From positions 1 to 54,586 of the forward strand of contig JALCBQ010000003.1 of assembly GCA_028066335.1 (NCBI GenBank): a DNA stretch of 54,586 bases, given 5' to 3'. Position numbers and translations under genes: made by a program. Positions 27,016 to 36,651 of the stretch are shown piece by piece. The stretch comes from Pirellulaceae bacterium (GTDB lineage: Bacteria; Planctomycetota; Planctomycetia; Pirellulales; Pirellulaceae). How positions within the stretch are numbered: the stretch's first letter is position 1; each line of letters opens with the position of its first letter. The notes beneath the pieces are model-generated. The model saw only the letters and a program-made list of their open reading frames with translations, was not told where the DNA came from and made no database searches.

Positions 27016-27774
27016 TCAATGGCTAGAGGAATTTGGTCTGAATTTCCTAAAAAAAGAAGATTCCCTGACCATTTGGCGTTGCTCCTCGTACTGGCCCCCT
27101 GTTTTGGCCCAACTTTCGGCCTGATGAGACAAGGTATTAAAGACTGTTTCAAGGCCGACTCGCCAATTTTCAAGACTCTCATTCGTTACTCGACGTGGCA
27201 CCTGGAAACGGGGACTGTAAATTAACCGAACTCGCGAGGCAGGGTAAGGGATGGCAAAACGGTCCCAGGAACGGAATCGGTAAGCTTTATCGACACCATA
27301 AGCGGCTAAAACAATTGGAACCTGGAGCTTTGAAGAAAGATATACAGGACCTTGGGCTAAAACACGACGGGGCCCCTTGGGCCCGTCAGGGGTAATACCA
27401 ATATTTTGGTTTTTTTCGGTAAACGTCCTCATAAGCTTACGCAGGGCCTTTCGACTCCCTCGAGTCGTCGACCCTTTTGTCAATGTGTATCCGTTAAGAC
27501 CAGCCGCATAAGCCAAGAGGGAGGCATCTCGATGTTGGCTAATGAGTATCGACATATTGCCATGAGGGCGAACATGGTAGGGCAACAAGAGGTACTCGTG
27601 CCAAAATAGATAGATCGCTGTACGATTGTCCGCCGGCCCACGAAAGACAGGATCGACTGACCAATCATAGGCAGTCGCCTGAAAATCGGTCGTTGCCATT
27701 ACAGAATGGATTAACTTGGTAAGGCCAAAACTGCCAAAACGTTTTAACCACGATAAATTACTTTGGGGGGTAAT
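27016..27774 (-). CDS. DUF374 lysophospholipid acyltransferase-like, ATT start
   Basis: Acyltransferase of the DUF374 group, related to PlsC/LpxL-type enzymes acting on phospholipid or lipid A. Core motifs are LFWHEYLL (His of the HX4D-like site), ISQHRDASLLAYAAGLNGY, KGSTTRGSRKAL and ITPDGPKGPRRVLAQGPVYL. The first ATG (27699) has no ribosome site and falls inside plausible protein: the frame upstream reads TPQSNLSWLKRFGSFGLTKLIHSV with no stop. An AAGGAGGA (27781-27788) stands 6 bases before an in-frame ATT at 27774, so I take ATT as the start (252 residues). The alternative is a one-base frameshift at the C-run 27765-27770 joining an ATG at 27797. Confidence 0.8.
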   Translation of the reverse strand: MTPQSNLSWLKRFGSFGLTKLIHSVMATTDFQATAYDWSVDPVFRGPADNRTAIYLFWHEYLLLPYHVRPHGNMSILISQHRDASLLAYAAGLNGYTLTKGSTTRGSRKALRKLMRTFTEKNQNIGITPDGPKGPRRVLAQGPVYLSSKLQVPIVLAAYGVDKAYRFRSWDRFAIPYPASRVRLIYSPRFQVPRRVTNESLENWRVGLETVFNTLSHQAESWAKTGGQYEEQRQMVRESSFFRKFRPNSSSH

Positions 27775-27780
27775 TTTAAA

Positions 27781-27788
27781 TCCTCCTT
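27781..27788 (-). promoter_or_regulatory. Strong Shine-Dalgarno deciding the DUF374 start
   Basis: Read on the minus strand this is AAGGAGGA, fully complementary to the 16S anti-Shine-Dalgarno. It is correctly spaced for the ATT at 27774 and for no ATG, GTG or TTG in the acyltransferase frame. Confidence 0.65.
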
Positions 27789-27879
27789 GAATACCATTTT
27801 ACCCTAAGGGCACACCTCTTGGTAACAGTTGGCTTCGGCTTACGAACACCTTTTGAGACGAAACAATCTATTCTTTGTA

Positions 27880-28749
27880 CTATTCTTTGTAATCCCATTG
27901 GCCTGAAAATACCTCAACTGCTGGCCCTGTCATAAAGACCTCGCCTGTCTCCTCTTCCCAAATTAGCTGAAGGTCACCACCAAGAAGGTGGTTCGTAATA
28001 GCGCGATCGGTTTTCCCTGTTAAGACTCCGGCAACACAAACGGCACTTGCCCCCGTACCACAGGCCAGTGTCTCGCCACTACCCCGTTCCCAAGTCCTTT
28101 GTCTGACCTCATCTGGTGAGATAACCTGGACAAATTCGACATTGGTTTTTGCAGGGAAGAGGGGACTTGTTTCAATAAGAGGGCCGTAGGTATGGACCAG
28201 CTCTTTTGAGAGTTCCTCAACAAAAATAACACAATGTGGATTTCCCATCGAAAGTACATTGAGCCAAAATTCTCTTCCACCAAAGTTCTCTTTGTGTTCC
28301 AAGACAACGTTCCCCCAGGCTGTCTCTTTAGCCAATAAAGTCGTCGGGACTTTTGCCGGTTCAAAGATCGGTCTTCCCATATTCACCGTGACGCTGTCAA
28401 CGAGCCCCTCCCGAACAGAAAGGGAAAGTTTTAGCACACCAGCCCTTGTTTCGATCGCTAATGTCTCTTTCCGGCAGATATTGTGGTCGTAGATATATTT
28501 GGCAACACATCGAATGCCATTTCCACACATTTCAGATTCAGAACCATCAGCGTTAAACATCCTCATTTGGGCATCGACAATCTCGGAGGGCAAAATACAA
28601 ATAAGACCATCACCACCAACACCAAAATGACGATCCGAAATCTGCCTTGCAAGGTGAGAAAAATCGACTTCTAGTCGCTGGGCAAAACAATCAAGGTAGA
28701 CATAATCGTTCCCAGCACCATGCATTTTTGTAAAGGAGAGTGTTGTCAT
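27880..28749 (-). CDS. dapF: Diaminopimelate epimerase
   Basis: Cofactor-free racemase turning LL- into meso-diaminopimelate for lysine and peptidoglycan. 289 residues. The two catalytic cysteines are Cys75 (MCGNGIRC) and Cys230 (ACGTGASA). [15 protein letters not shown] is the standard N-terminus, and GNPHC and [11 protein letters not shown] are intact. It fits the view that planctomycetes make peptidoglycan. It is preceded on the same strand by a 230-bp gap and followed by the acyltransferase. Confidence 0.97.
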   Translation of the reverse strand: MTTLSFTKMHGAGNDYVYLDCFAQRLEVDFSHLARQISDRHFGVGGDGLICILPSEIVDAQMRMFNADGSESEMCGNGIRCVAKYIYDHNICRKETLAIETRAGVLKLSLSVREGLVDSVTVNMGRPIFEPAKVPTTLLAKETAWGNVVLEHKENFGGREFWLNVLSMGNPHCVIFVEELSKELVHTYGPLIETSPLFPAKTNVEFVQVISPDEVRQRTWERGSGETLACGTGASAVCVAGVLTGKTDRAITNHLLGGDLQLIWEEETGEVFMTGPAVEVFSGQWDYKE

Positions 28750-28978
28750 AGATGTTTGTCAATGTTGCCGTTGGTAAAAAACAACGTTGGGTTCTCTAAC
28801 GTAAAACAGTTCAAAAAGATTGGTCGATGAGCAGGCCTATCCAAGCCGAGAAGCCAGCACACATCTTACTAGGAATTGACTAAAAAGAAAAGCTGGCGTG
28901 CTTCAAACAATTAAAGAGATATTTGGCCCGAAAAAGGGGGAAGCTCATCTACCAGTCTCATAAAAAATCGATCATGCT

Positions 28979-29311
28979 TTAACCGCTGAGATCGAGCCGT
29001 TTTCCCAGTTTACCTGTGGCATCGTTCTCTTTAGAACCATTCTGGTCCAATGTTTCTTCTTCACTGCCTGTCTCGGCCTCTTGCTCGTCAATTTCCCAAA
29101 TCCGTCGCCCATCGGCGTCGCGGTCTTGGGCATTGGCATCTTCTTGCGTCTCTCCGATACCAGCCGCTTTTTCGGCTTTTATATCTGTCGAAGTTTTCCT
29201 GGCTTGAGCGTCAGCAGCGTCTTGGCTTGCCTGGACATCGCTGCTCCCTTTTCCCTGCACTTGACGAGTCGAAGCAATCGAACCGGCAAATCCGAGAGGA
29301 CCTATGTTCAT
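28979..29311 (-). CDS. Small acidic planctomycete protein (MNIGPLGFAG type)
   Basis: 110 residues from ATG 29311, preceded by AAGGAG at good distance; the longer open frame to 29410 lacks this and includes a proline run that does not look conserved. It begins MNIGPLGFAGSIAST and is then low-complexity, Gln/Ala/Asp/Glu-rich, with AGIGETQEDANAQDRDADGRRIWE in the middle. I recall similar short proteins across Pirellulaceae, always of unknown function. It is probably disordered and soluble. There is no operon partner. Confidence 0.78.
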   Translation of the reverse strand: MNIGPLGFAGSIASTRQVQGKGSSDVQASQDAADAQARKTSTDIKAEKAAGIGETQEDANAQDRDADGRRIWEIDEQEAETGSEEETLDQNGSKENDATGKLGKRLDLSG

Positions 29312-29609
29312 AACCTGTCTCCTTATGGCTCTTTTCGAGCAAAGAGCAAAAGGTGGAGGGGGAGGAAACCGATAATTTTTTACAAAATTTTCGTCAAAAA
29401 ATTCGGACAACTCAGCAGAAGCAAACCCAAGGCAGTGCGTTATTCAAAAGAGGGGACCGACTGAAACCTACTCTCAATGGTCGTTGTGTCAAACTAGATG
29501 TCGAGGAAAAAGACAGTTTTAAGGATAAAACAAGGGAATATGGTAGGTGCTTTATCAAAGGAATGAGTTGTAATAGGATCAACGCCTACCTTCTGTACAC
29601 ATTCTTATC

Positions 29610-32600
29610 TTAAAAAGAAAACTTTGGCCAAACAAGAGGAATCGGGAATTGCTGGCTTTTGTTTTCCGGAAAGACATGCTGAAGGGTTTTGTTGATTCCT
29701 GGCAACGGTTCACGACTAACAATCGGGGTATCGAGGGGCCCCACAACATTAATGAGTAAAAGCTGCTTACTCGCCTCCCCCAAAAGAGGGCTAATAATAG
29801 GTACTTCAATCTCATTTTGTCCGACTTGGGTATACAAATTGAGGCTCAATTCTTTATCCCAGGTTAAATACCCATTCCCTTTAACGGCTAACGCATCACC
29901 TGTTAATTCCAGATCTTTAAGGTAAATGTAATCTCCCGAGATTACATAAGAGGTCTGGCCCTCTGTAAAAACGGCCTTCTCAGGGGACTGAATCGCAACC
30001 AAATTTAAAAGAGCTAACATAACAGGTAGTTTATAGATATTTGCATCTTTCAGTCGGATTTCGCCCCCTCCACCCCAATTATGCCGTTGACCGGCCGTCC
30101 CAGCCAGATGGAAAGAGACAAACCCCTTACCCGCCGTCTCACCAGGTGCCGAGGAAATTTCTTGAGCCATGGTAGCAAAGTCAATATTAGTTAAAGACCC
30201 TTCAGTAACAAAGGCCGTCTCTTCCTGAAACTGAACACGGAAATTGGTCGTTAAATCTCCCCCAAAAACTCTTCCTTGCATCGAAACGGGGGCCTCACCT
30301 TGTTGACGGGGTGGAACGCCAGCTCCAAAAAGAAGCTCGTGAGAATGAAGCATATAGGGCCCACGAAAATTGGTCACTTGCACCCCTTCATAGGAGAACG
30401 AATCCAACTGCAACTCACCTTGCCCAGACAACTGGCCTTGGTGGTATGAGCCCTGAGATGTCAACCCTCCAAAAAGGTTTTCGATAACCAAATCACTGAC
30501 TTGTAATTGTCCCTTTTCAGTCGCCGCATTGATCTCCCAATAGGCATCGACCTCTTCTTGCCCCGTTTTTCCTCCCAACCGTAAACCACCGGCGAGAGTT
30601 ATCCCCCCCTCATAAGCAAAGTGTTTAAATTTTTCCTGAAAATTTTCAGGTAGACTCTCTACAAAAGTCGTGTTCAGTGGAAGCCGGTCAATAAAGAAAG
30701 GATACAAGGTCAGCTGCCAACTTTGGTCGTTAAAGCTGAGCAGCCCTTGTAAAGAAACGGCTCCACTTTGGTGAATACCCTGGACATTTTTGAAAGAGAC
30801 TTTCCCTTCCTTATATTCAAAAGTCCCGGTAATCTGCTCAATGGAAACAGGGAGAGCTCTGGGCTCAATAGAGATATCTCTAGAAAATATTCGCTCAGAA
30901 AATCCTGAGGTCCCTCCGGCAGTACTGTTGTTCCATTTTTGCCCAACGATTGAGAGAACAATAGGCAAGCCCTGACGATACTGCAAATCGACAACAACAT
31001 GATCGACTGTTCCAGCTGGCTGAACCAGAGCCCACGTCTGCTGGGTCGCCGGTGGTAACGCCAGCCGCAAACGCTCATCCAAAGGTAAGTCCGTACAAAT
31101 AAAATTAAGCTTTAGCCCGTTTCGGCCCTCGTTATCTGGCTGATAACCACCTTCGCATTCAATGAAAGTGATCTCATTTTCACTCTGTAGTTTGAGCGTC
31201 CACGTATCGTTGTGGAACTTCATGAGTCCTTGAATTTGAGAAAACTGATAGGGAAAATGTTCATATTTTGCAGAACAATCTAGCAGCTGAAGCTCGGCAT
31301 GACTTTCAAAGGGAAACCCTGGCTGCAGCCGCTCGAGTGAGCCCCTCGCCAAAATCATTCCACTGGGCTGAAGTGACTTGATCGTCTGTTCGGTTTCTGG
31401 GGAAAAGGCTTGTATTAATTTTTCATCAAGAGGTATCGGCCCTTGGGTACGCCAATCAAGCCGGCCTAACAACTCTCCCTGATTATCACGAAAATTCCCT
31501 TTAAAGATAATCGGCTGTCCCCGTTCAATCGCTTCGAGCTCTATCCCTAGCGAGTCGTTATTCAACTGTACAAGGCCACGGACCGACGAGAATCGGTAAG
31601 GAAACTTTGCATACGAAAAGGTCGTTTCAAGACATTGTACCTTTGCCTGTTGACTCCAGACTTTACCGTCGTAAGCCGCTTTAACATCAGCATTGACGAC
31701 CCCCGCCGGCGAAAAAAGGTCCCAGCTCTTTTGAAACTTCTCTGGTAACGAATCGTAATACCGTTTATCGAGTGTTACATGCTCGGCTAAAAGCTCGAAC
31801 TCAAGAGGACTGTTCTCAGAATATCCATATCGGGTTCCTGTGAGGGCAACTGTCGCCGTACCACATTCGGCATGAAGCTCTGTAAGGGTAATCCGATCGC
31901 TGCTTACTAAAAATTTTCCTTGGACATTTGTCAAAGGGTAGGGGAGACGCTGGTCGATGAGTCGCCCCTCAAGGACGTTTCCTTTTACGGAAAAATTAAA
32001 CGGTCGTCTCCTGTCAGCAGATCTGTCTAATTCGAATTCCATAGAAACAAGGCCCGAAAAAGTCGACATCCCCTTCAAATTTCCCAAAATCTCCTTGGGC
32101 AACGCCTGAAGAAAGGATTCCCGAATACTTAGTTGATGTGCGGCCCCAGCTAGTCCCCAATTGCCAGTGTCTCTTTCATACCATCCCGTAAATTCAATCT
32201 TCTGAAGATGGCTTCCCCCAAATGAACCTGCTAACTGTAACACCGAATGCTCTCGGTGAAAAAGTCCGTTTTGTTCAGAAGTGTCTTGTTGGCCAGCAAT
32301 TTCTTCTATTGGTGCTCCTGCCTTTTGCCGTTTTACAACCAATGATCGGTCTGCAGGATGAATACTAAGCTCAATCTCGTTCAATGGTAAAACGGTCGTT
32401 GTTTCTCCGGAAGCATCAACAATTTCAAGGCTAGAATTTTCGATGGTAATCGGAATCGGCTCCCACGATGGATCGAAGTTCTCAGTTGAAAAAAGAGGGT
32501 CGTAATTCCATTGCCCATTTCGATCCTTGCTCAAAACCAGCCGCAAATGCCTTGCCGTAATTGCCGTAGGCTCAATTTTTTGGAGAGCAATGTCGTATGG

Positions 32601-32906
32601 AGTCGTTCGGCAATGCAAAATCAATTCATCGATGAAGAGATCTGGTCTTTTTTGCTCGCTTGACTGCCATGTAATGCCCCTCAGCTCGATACCTGTCTCA
32701 CCAATGATACGAGCACTTTTGACCTTGAGCAAATGATCAGGGAAACGTGTTCTCAGAAGCTGCTCGGCATGGAGGCGAATCTGCTCTTGAAAGTGGGTCT
32801 GAATCCAAAACAGCGTGACACCACTGACGACCACGCCCAGTATTGATAAAACCAGGGCGATTTTTAGCCATCGAAAAATAAAGAGAGCGACTCTATCTAA
32901 GAGCAT
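29610..32906 (-). CDS. Giant AsmA-like protein
   Basis: 1098 residues with one N-terminal helix (about 8-35) and a long beta-rich periplasmic body. Repeated units of the type 'LP..FQ..W..F.P.G.V' recur (around ELFSPAGVVNAD-, LQPSGMILAR- and VQPAGTVDHV-like positions). The C-terminal GGGEIRLKDANIYKLPVMLALL and the GDYIYLKDLELTGDALAVKGNGYL strand are typical of AsmA/DUF3971-like proteins. By family knowledge such proteins form hydrophobic grooves that bridge the periplasm and move lipids to the outer membrane. ATG 32906 is preferred to the TTG at 32915. It follows the glycosyltransferase by about 50 bases and may be cotranscribed. Confidence 0.85.
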   Translation of the reverse strand: MLLDRVALFIFRWLKIALVLSILGVVVSGVTLFWIQTHFQEQIRLHAEQLLRTRFPDHLLKVKSARIIGETGIELRGITWQSSEQKRPDLFIDELILHCRTTPYDIALQKIEPTAITARHLRLVLSKDRNGQWNYDPLFSTENFDPSWEPIPITIENSSLEIVDASGETTTVLPLNEIELSIHPADRSLVVKRQKAGAPIEEIAGQQDTSEQNGLFHREHSVLQLAGSFGGSHLQKIEFTGWYERDTGNWGLAGAAHQLSIRESFLQALPKEILGNLKGMSTFSGLVSMEFELDRSADRRRPFNFSVKGNVLEGRLIDQRLPYPLTNVQGKFLVSSDRITLTELHAECGTATVALTGTRYGYSENSPLEFELLAEHVTLDKRYYDSLPEKFQKSWDLFSPAGVVNADVKAAYDGKVWSQQAKVQCLETTFSYAKFPYRFSSVRGLVQLNNDSLGIELEAIERGQPIIFKGNFRDNQGELLGRLDWRTQGPIPLDEKLIQAFSPETEQTIKSLQPSGMILARGSLERLQPGFPFESHAELQLLDCSAKYEHFPYQFSQIQGLMKFHNDTWTLKLQSENEITFIECEGGYQPDNEGRNGLKLNFICTDLPLDERLRLALPPATQQTWALVQPAGTVDHVVVDLQYRQGLPIVLSIVGQKWNNSTAGGTSGFSERIFSRDISIEPRALPVSIEQITGTFEYKEGKVSFKNVQGIHQSGAVSLQGLLSFNDQSWQLTLYPFFIDRLPLNTTFVESLPENFQEKFKHFAYEGGITLAGGLRLGGKTGQEEVDAYWEINAATEKGQLQVSDLVIENLFGGLTSQGSYHQGQLSGQGELQLDSFSYEGVQVTNFRGPYMLHSHELLFGAGVPPRQQGEAPVSMQGRVFGGDLTTNFRVQFQEETAFVTEGSLTNIDFATMAQEISSAPGETAGKGFVSFHLAGTAGQRHNWGGGGEIRLKDANIYKLPVMLALLNLVAIQSPEKAVFTEGQTSYVISGDYIYLKDLELTGDALAVKGNGYLTWDKELSLNLYTQVGQNEIEVPIISPLLGEASKQLLLINVVGPLDTPIVSREPLPGINKTLQHVFPENKSQQFPIPLVWPKFSF

Positions 32907-32959
32907 CGAAACCAATCCATGAGCGATGCAAAGTTAAAAGGCTAAGGGTACCTAGCCCG

Positions 32960-34321
32960 TCAAGACTCTTGCTTGTGACATCTTCGACAACAAGCTCCCA
33001 ATAATGAAATAACGACCGGCGCACCCAAAACGATAAGCGTTAACATCGCCGGTTGACGATAACGAATTGAACCAACAAAAACCATATGCAAAGCTGTAAA
33101 GTAGATCGCTGGCATAACGAACAGCCACATACTCCAGCTTTTACGCATCCGGTAGGCCCCCATTAAACCAAAAACGAGCAGGGGTGTAAAACCCAATATC
33201 AATACCCACCCAAAGTACTGATTCTTAAACTCGCTGGCACTTGGCCAGAAGCTCCAGATTCGCAAAAACTTCACTCCGGCTAACTGAACGACCTTTCCCG
33301 GGTTCTCCTGAGCCCAAGCGATCGACTCTTCTTTCATACGGCGATCAAGTCGCTCTTCAAAACTATCGTTTAAAGAAGAAGGGGTAAGGGTCGGGTTCTC
33401 CTTGAGAGCCTGACGATCTTCGGAACGTAATTGAGCTTTAAAACGAGGGACATACTCCATGTTGCTCGAACCATCAGCAATCGGGCTCAACCCATCGTAA
33501 AGACTCGCACCCACTTGCAACGTTGTTGGTACAAAATGGCCTGTTAGTTGGTAGTTGCGAGCCCACCATGGCCCCATAGCGACAACCAGACCAACCAATA
33601 TCCAGCATGAGGCGAGAAGATGCCTCTTCAAACCACATTTTTCACGGTAAATCAGAAAAAAAGCGATTCCAAAAATCAAAGTAAACGGCATAAACAAAAG
33701 CCAGCTAGGACGGACTAAAACGGCTAAACCACCTAAAAAGCCGGTCAATAGCCAATAACCAAGCCGCTCAGAAACTGGTAGCTCGATTTTGCCAATCTCG
33801 CCTTGCCATCCCTTTTGCCAACAAAAGAACTGCAACAACATCAAGGGACAAAAGAGCGCTTCACTCAAAACAAATACCGACATGGCAATCGCTCCCGGGT
33901 AAATTGCCGTTAAAAAAGCGGCAATAAGGCCAGATTGGCGAGAAAAAAGAAGAGTCGTTAAAAGGTAGACCTCCCAGACGACAAACATCCCTAATACAGC
34001 ACCAATCCAACGAGCAAGTAAGGGTGAAGGCTCCTCATAGAAATAAAAACATAGAGAGAGGAGAATCGGGTAACCAGGTGTGCGAAATATTTTGCCGCCG
34101 TCATATTCGTATGGCTTACCTTCGGCAATCTGTTTACCGAGCGACCAATAACTTGGGCTATCAGGAAAGTTGAATTTTGCACCGTGTGAAACCTGAACCA
34201 CGTCCAGTTTGTCAACCCGATCCTGCCACCAATAAGAGGCCCCGACGCGCAGAACCAGGCTAAAAACCAAAATCCCCAAAAGCAGGCTATAAGTCGTTCG
34301 ACGTGACATACAATCGATCAT
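32960..34321 (-). CDS. Membrane glycosyltransferase, GT39/ArnT-like
   Basis: 453-residue polytopic protein with roughly ten helices. The first outer loop carries the acidic region DSPSYWSLGKQIAEGKPY followed by FRTPGYPILLS, typical of GT-C enzymes (PMT/ArnT/GT39) that use polyprenyl-phosphate sugars outside the membrane. LSEALFCPLMLL and VRPSWLLFMPF follow. The acceptor is unknown. ATGs at 34321 and 34309 are both possible; neither has a clear ribosome site. Neighbours are AsmA-like and tilS. Confidence 0.82.
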   Translation of the reverse strand: MIDCMSRRTTYSLLLGILVFSLVLRVGASYWWQDRVDKLDVVQVSHGAKFNFPDSPSYWSLGKQIAEGKPYEYDGGKIFRTPGYPILLSLCFYFYEEPSPLLARWIGAVLGMFVVWEVYLLTTLLFSRQSGLIAAFLTAIYPGAIAMSVFVLSEALFCPLMLLQFFCWQKGWQGEIGKIELPVSERLGYWLLTGFLGGLAVLVRPSWLLFMPFTLIFGIAFFLIYREKCGLKRHLLASCWILVGLVVAMGPWWARNYQLTGHFVPTTLQVGASLYDGLSPIADGSSNMEYVPRFKAQLRSEDRQALKENPTLTPSSLNDSFEERLDRRMKEESIAWAQENPGKVVQLAGVKFLRIWSFWPSASEFKNQYFGWVLILGFTPLLVFGLMGAYRMRKSWSMWLFVMPAIYFTALHMVFVGSIRYRQPAMLTLIVLGAPVVISLLGACCRRCHKQES

Positions 34322-34402
34322 TCAAATGCAGCAAAACGGAGAAATGATCTAACAACCCCCCATAGAGTCGATTTCTAAACAAACAAAGCACAAAATAGTC
34401 GA

Positions 34403-35431
34403 TCAACTGCCTCTTGTGAATACCAATTCTGTCGCCTTGATTTCAACCCGAACACCGCCTGGCAAATCGATTGCCCCTGTCGAACTGACGTTACCGTTGA
34501 GATCACCTTCGCCCTCTCCAAGAGTAGCTAATTCGTTCCATTTTTCAAAAGTCATCGCCCGTTGTGGCCACCCCCTCTCTTGCCATAACCTTCGAAGAGC
34601 GACTTTTCTGAGAAGGGGGGGGAATTCGAGAAAAGCCTCTTTTTCAACACTAAATCCCCGCTGATTTTGCTGGAATTTTTCAAAAAGTTCATTAGCCTCG
34701 CAAACAACATAATCTTCATATTCTTGCGATATCTCCGCTAGGCGTAGAATATTCTCCTCAACTTTATTACCGTGCTCTCGACATAAATAAGGGAGCGTTT
34801 TATGGCGAAGCCGATTGCGGGTATAAGTGCAATCTTCGTTACTAAGATCTTCTCGAAACTCTTGGCCAAGTGTGGCCAGATACGCCCGTATCTCCTCACG
34901 ATCAAAATTCAAAAGAGGGCGCCAAAGAGTGATCCCTTCATCAATCGTATGGTAAGGACGAATTCCGGCCAACCCTCGTAAACCCGTCCCTCTTAAAAAG
35001 TGGTGGAGGGCTGTCTCGACCTGATCTTGACGATGATGGGCCGTAACGAGATACCGTGCGTTATAGCTCCGAGCAGTTTGCACTAGAAAATCGTATCGTA
35101 ACTTACGGGCGATGCTTTCTATCCCCTCTCTTTTTACCTCATGGTAGACCTCTGGTGCAACAACACCAACCTCTACCTGCAAGCCAAGCTCACCTGCCAG
35201 TTCCTTGACAAACTGCTCCTCAATTTTCGAATCTTCACGAAGAGAATGGTTGAGATGTGCAACAACAAGCCCCTTGCCAGCAGAGAGCTGCGCTGAATGG
35301 ATTTGTTCAAGGATTCGCACCAAAGCGACACTATCAGCTCCCCCTGATACAGCAACCACGACTGTATGGCCCAACCAACCTTTGTCTGGCCATTGCTCAA
35401 GAAATCGGCTTGTTAAATCATCTGGATCCAT
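34403..35431 (-). CDS. tilS: tRNA(Ile)-lysidine synthase
   Basis: Essential enzyme that changes C34 of tRNA-Ile(CAU) to lysidine so it reads AUA. 342 residues. The PP-loop SGGADS is at 29-34, followed by VAHLNHSLREDS, ARKLRYDFL, TAHHRQDQVETALHHFLRGTGLRGLAG, RPLLNF and the Y-x-RNRLRH motif, all typical. The C-terminal region is short compared with E. coli TilS. Confidence 0.96.
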   Translation of the reverse strand: MDPDDLTSRFLEQWPDKGWLGHTVVVAVSGGADSVALVRILEQIHSAQLSAGKGLVVAHLNHSLREDSKIEEQFVKELAGELGLQVEVGVVAPEVYHEVKREGIESIARKLRYDFLVQTARSYNARYLVTAHHRQDQVETALHHFLRGTGLRGLAGIRPYHTIDEGITLWRPLLNFDREEIRAYLATLGQEFREDLSNEDCTYTRNRLRHKTLPYLCREHGNKVEENILRLAEISQEYEDYVVCEANELFEKFQQNQRGFSVEKEAFLEFPPLLRKVALRRLWQERGWPQRAMTFEKWNELATLGEGEGDLNGNVSSTGAIDLPGGVRVEIKATELVFTRGS

Positions 35432-35736
35432 AAACCGCCATCATTTTAAAGTCCCTAGAAAAGAAAAGTCACAATATAAGTGGTCTGAATACTCCTAAAG
35501 CATTTTACCTAAATCCTTTGAAATTGAGTAGTTGTTGTTTATCAAACATTCTGCTAGGATGGAGTGGGGAGTCTGCTTGTGCAGTTCTCCGTTGAAATAG
35601 CTCTCTCATTTTAGTAAATTGTTGGGGGGTTATTTTGATTACCCGTTTTTGATAATTTTCATAGGGTTTGTAACTTTCGACTTATTTTGGTTGAAAAATA
35701 ATTGCGGCCTCTCGTTAACCGTTAGGCGGCTCAGCT

Positions 35737-36270
35737 ATGGTGTTTCGACTCGTGGTACTTTTTCTTGTCATTTTGTCTTTTCTTGGCTGGCTTAGTTTTT
35801 TCAAAGCCAGTTTTTTCAAAACTAGCCTTTTGAAAAATCGTTTCCTCAAAGACGATTTTGTGTTTGTCCAATCACTTCAAGAATCTACTCCTTGGCTCTG
35901 CTTCGGCCTTTGTTTTAGTGACTCTAGATGGAGGCTAAACTTTGCTCCACATACGTGGGGACTGATGCAGTTGATTGAACAATTAAGCTCGCAACTGGCT
36001 AGAATTGCATTTGGTGTCGGGCAAAGGCCTAACCAGTCTGCCCACACTTTTTACAATGATTTTAAACTGACAGGAAGTAAAACTCTCTTCTCACAGAACT
36101 TTTTTTCATGGCGTTCATTGGCAACCATTCAACATACTAAATCGCGTAATTTTAATTACAAAAAAAAGTCACGTGAGTTTGGACCTGACTGTTGCACTGG
36201 CCAAAGTGTTCAAAACATTACTGTGAAAAGACGACCACAAGGCGGTGCACCTTTGAACGTGGCCTTTTAA
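35737..36270 (+). CDS. Doubtful hypothetical protein
   Basis: Open frame of 177 codons with a strongly hydrophobic N-terminus (MVFRLVVLFLVILSFLGWLSF) and then unremarkable sequence with much Phe, Lys and Ser. The Phe/Lys-rich stretch comes from short T-rich repeats in the DNA. There is no clear ribosome site and no recognised motif. It could be a rapidly changing membrane peptide or a chance frame. Confidence 0.25.
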   Translation: MVFRLVVLFLVILSFLGWLSFFKASFFKTSLLKNRFLKDDFVFVQSLQESTPWLCFGLCFSDSRWRLNFAPHTWGLMQLIEQLSSQLARIAFGVGQRPNQSAHTFYNDFKLTGSKTLFSQNFFSWRSLATIQHTKSRNFNYKKKSREFGPDCCTGQSVQNITVKRRPQGGAPLNVAF

Positions 36271-36318
36271 TCCAGTTGCACTAAACTTAACATCCTCTAA
36301 ACCACTTCATGTGTGACG

Positions 36319-36339
36319 ACCATTTAGTCACTAAATGGT
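36319..36339. other. 21-bp perfect palindrome
   Basis: ACCATTTAGT, a central C, then ACTAAATGGT. It is too tight for a good terminator and lacks a T-run. It may be an operator, or part of an alternative stem with CTAAACCA at 36297. Confidence 0.5.
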
Positions 36340-36651
36340 TTAGGTAATAAGGATGGTAATGACCGGAGGTCTCACCCCTCTTCCCATACAAACTTTGTCC
36401 CACGAGCATTACTAAAATGCCAAAGGTGCCGACTGAGTGATAACGACTTTTCGGGTGGGAAGAAAGAGCGACCAACGGAGAGTGTAGGGCAGCTCAAACA
36501 GTTGCAGATTCCAGAAGTGGTCGACATGACGTTATAGGGGTGGGCGACTGCGGCAGCTAGTGCCACAATGGCTACGGAATCGGCAATAGATTTCAACAGA
36601 ACAAGATAAGGCGAAACAACGACGAACCCATAGACATAAGGGATAATTGTT

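Larger units (their letters stand above)
35432..36651. other. 1.2-kb largely non-coding block upstream of rny
   Basis: Between divergent tilS and rny. It holds one weak open frame (35737-36270, listed separately), a T-rich stretch with repeated TTTTCAAA motifs (35765-35860), and then about 350 bases (36290-36640) without an open frame but with several inverted repeats: CTAAACCA/TGGTTTAG (36297-36304, 36336-36343), a 21-bp palindrome (36319-36339), TCTTCCCA/TGGGAAGA (36379-36386, 36456-36463), and nested CTTTG/CAAAG and GCATT/AATGC (about 36393-36425). A structured RNA is possible but I cannot name it. Confidence 0.5.

Noticed and set aside
35521..35740. Possible tmRNA or RNase P RNA in the tilS-rny gap
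   Set aside because: I looked for the conserved RNase P and tmRNA end motifs and saw none.
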